A stretch of 64,000 bases of DNA from Acinetobacter wuhouensis. Lineage in GTDB: Bacteria; Pseudomonadota; Gammaproteobacteria; Pseudomonadales; Moraxellaceae. Made by a program: the position numbers and the translations under genes. The stretch covers positions 3,534,001 to 3,598,000 of the forward strand of contig NZ_CP031716.1 in assembly GCF_001696605.3 (NCBI RefSeq). The letters run 5' to 3'. The first letter of the stretch is position 1, and each line of letters begins with the position of its first letter. Below the pieces are notes generated by a model. It searched no databases and was not told the DNA's origin. It saw only the letters and a list, made by a program, of their open reading frames with translations. Below are positions 59,306-64,000 of this stretch, piece by piece.

Positions 59306-60046
59306 TTAGACAATAATTCCAAATCTATTCAACGCCCGTGTAACATTTTCGTTCGTATTCAAAAGGAATTTACCCTCTTTATCTTTCTCAATTCTAAACG
59401 AAAGTTTTTCTGATTTTGCAATTACACCAGCATCCAGTAGTCTACGAATCTCATTATTTGGAAAAATTAAAAAATTATTTATATATGCAGTACCTGTGAA
59501 TGTTCTCATCACAAGAATATAGAAAGTAGAAGATGAATCTTTTGAATCAAAAGCCCGCTGATTTAATGTAAAAACATATTTGTTATTTTCAGATAAATTG
59601 GCAGTCTTTACTTGTATATGAAAGTATTTATTATCCTTACTTGCAATAATATCTATCCCATCATCAACTGCCATATATGATGCATTAAACCCGAAAAAGA
59701 GTAATTCAGACATCACTGCAAATTCACCAGCTTTGCCAGTGTAAAGTGCATTAACTTTAGGTTGTTGTGGTACAACTATTTCTTGACGAAGAATATTTCT
59801 CGGCGTCTTTATTTTATAAATTCCTCTTTTTGCACCTCCGTTTTTATTCTTTGGTTTACTAAAATTCGATTTCGTCTTATTTTTGAGAATATCAGCTGAT
59901 AATACACTTGAAATTTTTTGTGGCAATTGTTCAAACGGAATTTGGATATGCGGATATTTCTTTACCAATACAGTCGCAATATCATCAACATGCATTTCTT
60001 TTTTTACATCTTTGAGAACTTCTGCAATTTGCTCTATCAACTTCAT
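59306..60046 (-). CDS. HARE-HTH domain protein with a PD-(D/E)XK nuclease-like region
   Basis: A 246-residue protein. Residues ~2-50 look like a HARE-HTH (LIEQIAEVLKDVKKEMHVDDIATVLVKKYP), a DNA-binding module found in restriction and chromatin proteins. A Lys/Asn/Gly-rich linker follows (57-78). Residues ~103-180 resemble a restriction-endonuclease fold: E108 in GKAGEFAV, D132 in DDGIDIIA and the Q145-V-K147 of FHIQVKTA form a candidate catalytic set. It is AT-rich, has no methylase or partner gene beside it, and lies next to an rRNA operon. The nuclease assignment rests on motif spacing only. Confidence 0.65.
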   Translation of the reverse strand: MKLIEQIAEVLKDVKKEMHVDDIATVLVKKYPHIQIPFEQLPQKISSVLSADILKNKTKSNFSKPKNKNGGAKRGIYKIKTPRNILRQEIVVPQQPKVNALYTGKAGEFAVMSELLFFGFNASYMAVDDGIDIIASKDNKYFHIQVKTANLSENNKYVFTLNQRAFDSKDSSSTFYILVMRTFTGTAYINNFLIFPNNEIRRLLDAGVIAKSEKLSFRIEKDKEGKFLLNTNENVTRALNRFGIIV

Positions 60047-60140
60047 TTCTGTTATTCATCATCTTCTTCTAGCTCGTGTAAATATATGATATTTGAATTC
60101 TTTTAGCAAAGAATAGCCTTCATATATTTTTCACCCAATA

Positions 60141-60177
60141 AAAAACACCCCGATCTCGCTAGAGATTGGGGTGTTTT
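60141..60177 (-). terminator. rRNA operon terminator
   Basis: AAAACACCCC-gatctcgctagagatt-GGGGTGTTTT: GATCT/AGAT extends the stem. It lies about 10 bases after the 5S gene on the minus strand. Confidence 0.9.
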
Positions 60178-60187
60178 AAATTTAAAA

Positions 60188-60301
60188 GCTGGCGATGACT
60201 TACTCTCACATGGGTAACCCCACACTACCATCAGCGCTAAGAGGTTTCACTTCTGAGTTCGGGAAGGGATCAGGTGGTTCACTCTTGCTATTGTCGCCAG
60301 C
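60188..60301 (-). rRNA. rrf: 5S ribosomal RNA
   Basis: The minus strand reads GCTGGCGACAATAGC... and ends ...GTAAGTCATCGCCAGC, with complementary ends (helix I). It contains the conserved CCGAACTCAGAAGTGAAAC core of bacterial 5S rRNA. Length is about 114 bases; ends are approximate by a few bases. Confidence 0.95.
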
Positions 60302-60498
60302 AAACTGTTTATGATTAATCACTTGGTCTTATTTAACTGTATTTACAGTGTGTGCCTAGCTTTGGTCAAATGAGTTATTAACAGAATAATTTGAGTTGGT
60401 AATTGTATCTAGCTTTTGAACTAAATCAAGGTCAATCATTACTGATTGTTTGGTTTTGAATCGATTGATGCATACAACACAACTGTTTGGGTGTTGTA
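60302..60498. other. 23S-5S spacer
   Basis: A ~197-base spacer with no tRNA or coding frame. Its 23S-proximal part (60483-60506) is complementary to 63383-63405 and forms the processing stem around 23S. Confidence 0.7.

Positions 60499-60506
<8 letters not shown>
60483..60506 (-). other. 3' half of the 23S processing stem
   Basis: CTGTTTGGGTGTTGTATAGTCAAG on the plus strand pairs with 63383-63405 (complement, one base extra on this side). Such a stem brings the ends of pre-23S together for RNase III cleavage. Confidence 0.8.
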
Positions 60507-63382
<2,876 letters not shown>

Positions 63383-63390
<8 letters not shown>

Positions 63391-63405
63391 TACAACCCCA
63401 AACAG
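63383..63405 (-). other. 5' half of the 23S processing stem
   Basis: CTTGACTATACAACCCCAAACAG on the plus strand is the reverse complement of 60483-60506 apart from one extra base there. Confidence 0.8.
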
Positions 63406-63819
63406 TCGCTTGTTCCTACAAGTAGAACAATCAACATTACAGTTTGAAGTACTGTGCACCTAAGCACCGTACAGCTTCAATCTAAATTCATATACCAAAA
63501 CGCTTGATTCAGTTTAATCGCTAGTAACTCAATTTCTCTTAATCATTCAAACATGTCACTTGCGTGTCATATTCTTATGTTTAATTGAAATGAGTATGAA
63601 CAATTTATTTCAACTCAAATATATTCTGTTAATGATTAACTACCATCTCGTCGATGCGTAGTAAACTGTGATAAATCACAGAAGTTAACAAGACGCGTAT
63701 AATACGCCGACTTCTTATTAATTTCTATAATCTAGGACTTCGTTCGATTAAAGCCTGCGCAAAGCATAGCTTTTTGCTTAAATTTTAAGGAAAAGCGTTG
63801 CTTTTCTATTCTTAAAATT
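63391..63819. other. 23S-side part of the 16S-23S internal spacer
   Basis: About 430 bases between 23S and tRNA-Ala, with no gene. It includes the 23S processing stem and, next to the tRNA, a set of nested palindromes (63761-63820). Confidence 0.7.
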
Positions 63820-63820
63820 T
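63761..63820. repeat. Nested palindromes next to tRNA-Ala
   Basis: AAAGCATAGCTTTT (63761-63774) is followed by AAATTTTAAG (63780-63789) and CTTAAAATTT (63811-63820), enclosing AAAAGC-gtt-GCTTTT (63791-63805). The outer-stem, inner-stem, asymmetric-bulge plan and the core AAAGCGTTGCTTT resemble the element in gluQ (2659-2692). Confidence 0.65.
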
Positions 63821-63895
63821 GGTGGAGACTAGGAGAGTCGAACTCCTGACCTCCTGCGTGCAAAGCAGGCGCTCTACCAACTAAGCTAAGTCCCC
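63820..63895 (-). tRNA. tRNA-Ala (anticodon TGC)
   Basis: The minus strand reads GGGGACTTAGCTTAGTTGG... and ends ...CTAGTCTCCACCA with encoded CCA. The anticodon stem-loop CCTGC-TTTGCAC-GCAGG gives TGC, alanine. Length 76. It sits in the 16S-23S spacer as usual. Confidence 0.97.
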
Positions 63896-63968
63896 AGCTT
63901 AAGACCAATATATCTAATTTTCTGTATTCTATATTTAAACTCTCATTCAAATATTTCGTTAGTCAGAA

Positions 63969-64000
63969 TGGTGGGTCTGACAAGACTTGAACTTGTGACC
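63969..64000 (-). tRNA. tRNA-Ile, 3' part (probably GAT)
   Basis: The last 32 bases give, on the minus strand, the T-arm TCACAAGTTCAAGTCTTGT and the acceptor CAGACCCACCA. This matches the tRNA-Ile(GAT) expected beside tRNA-Ala in the spacer. The anticodon is beyond the window. Confidence 0.85.

Noticed and set aside
63732..63950. 72-codon minus-strand frame
   Set aside because: It overlaps tRNA-Ala and the spacer palindromes and cannot be a real gene.

Overview
The window is a 64 kb chromosomal segment of an Acinetobacter species (Gammaproteobacteria, Moraxellaceae). Support comes from low G+C, an Omp33-36-type porin, an intrinsic-type class D beta-lactamase, an intact comM, GlpM, paired TorF-type porins, and an rRNA operon with tRNA-Ile and tRNA-Ala in the 16S-23S spacer. 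The OXA protein resembles those of non-baumannii species, but I cannot name the species.

Layout. 0-3.6 kb, plus strand: the thiC 3' end, nudF-cpdA and dksA-gluQ. 3.6-10.7 kb, minus strand: ftsW-murD, a DedA protein, and a riboflavin operon (nrdR, ribD, a D12-class DNA adenine methyltransferase, ribE). 10.8-12.7 kb: glnK-amtB, with a near-perfect sigma-54 promoter in front of amtB. 13-15.3 kb: ubiK, comM and a GNAT gene. 15.3-19 kb: three outer-membrane porins. 19-24.8 kb: ppa, a MAPEG protein, fadD, and parC with the Ser84Leu quinolone-resistance substitution. 25-26.5 kb: a PAAR-lysozyme fusion, probably a type VI secretion effector, followed by an overlapping LprI-like gene that is probably its immunity gene. 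26.8-36.2 kb: an MFS transporter, a TRIC channel, YchJ, SIMPL, a TerC/CBS protein, a LOG protein, GlpM and a tandem pair of unrecognised paralogous membrane proteins. 36.5-40.4 kb: uvrA and a DUF4062 gene. 40.4-46.2 kb is AT-rich with large gaps and holds a secreted protein, a diguanylate cyclase, blaOXA and omp33-36. 46.2-51.3 kb: BetT, an ion-channel-like protein and yjcH-actP. 51.4-55 kb: a divergent CrbS-type transporter-kinase hybrid. 55.3-60 kb: an unknown protein, a phytase-like lipoprotein, a MerR-DUF2938-flavodoxin locus and a HARE-HTH/nuclease-like protein. 60.1-64 kb: rRNA operon on the minus strand (5S, 23S, tRNA-Ala, partial tRNA-Ile).

Most of the window is ordinary core genome. 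The loci I consider most worth following are the PAAR effector/immunity pair, two single-gene defence candidates (DUF4062 and HARE-HTH/nuclease), three terminators around blaOXA that follow no visible gene (two share a loop motif in opposite orientation), nested palindromes that extend the gluQ reading frame and resemble a hairpin in the rRNA spacer, and ParC Ser84Leu. No CRISPR array, insertion sequence, integrase or complete mobile element was seen.
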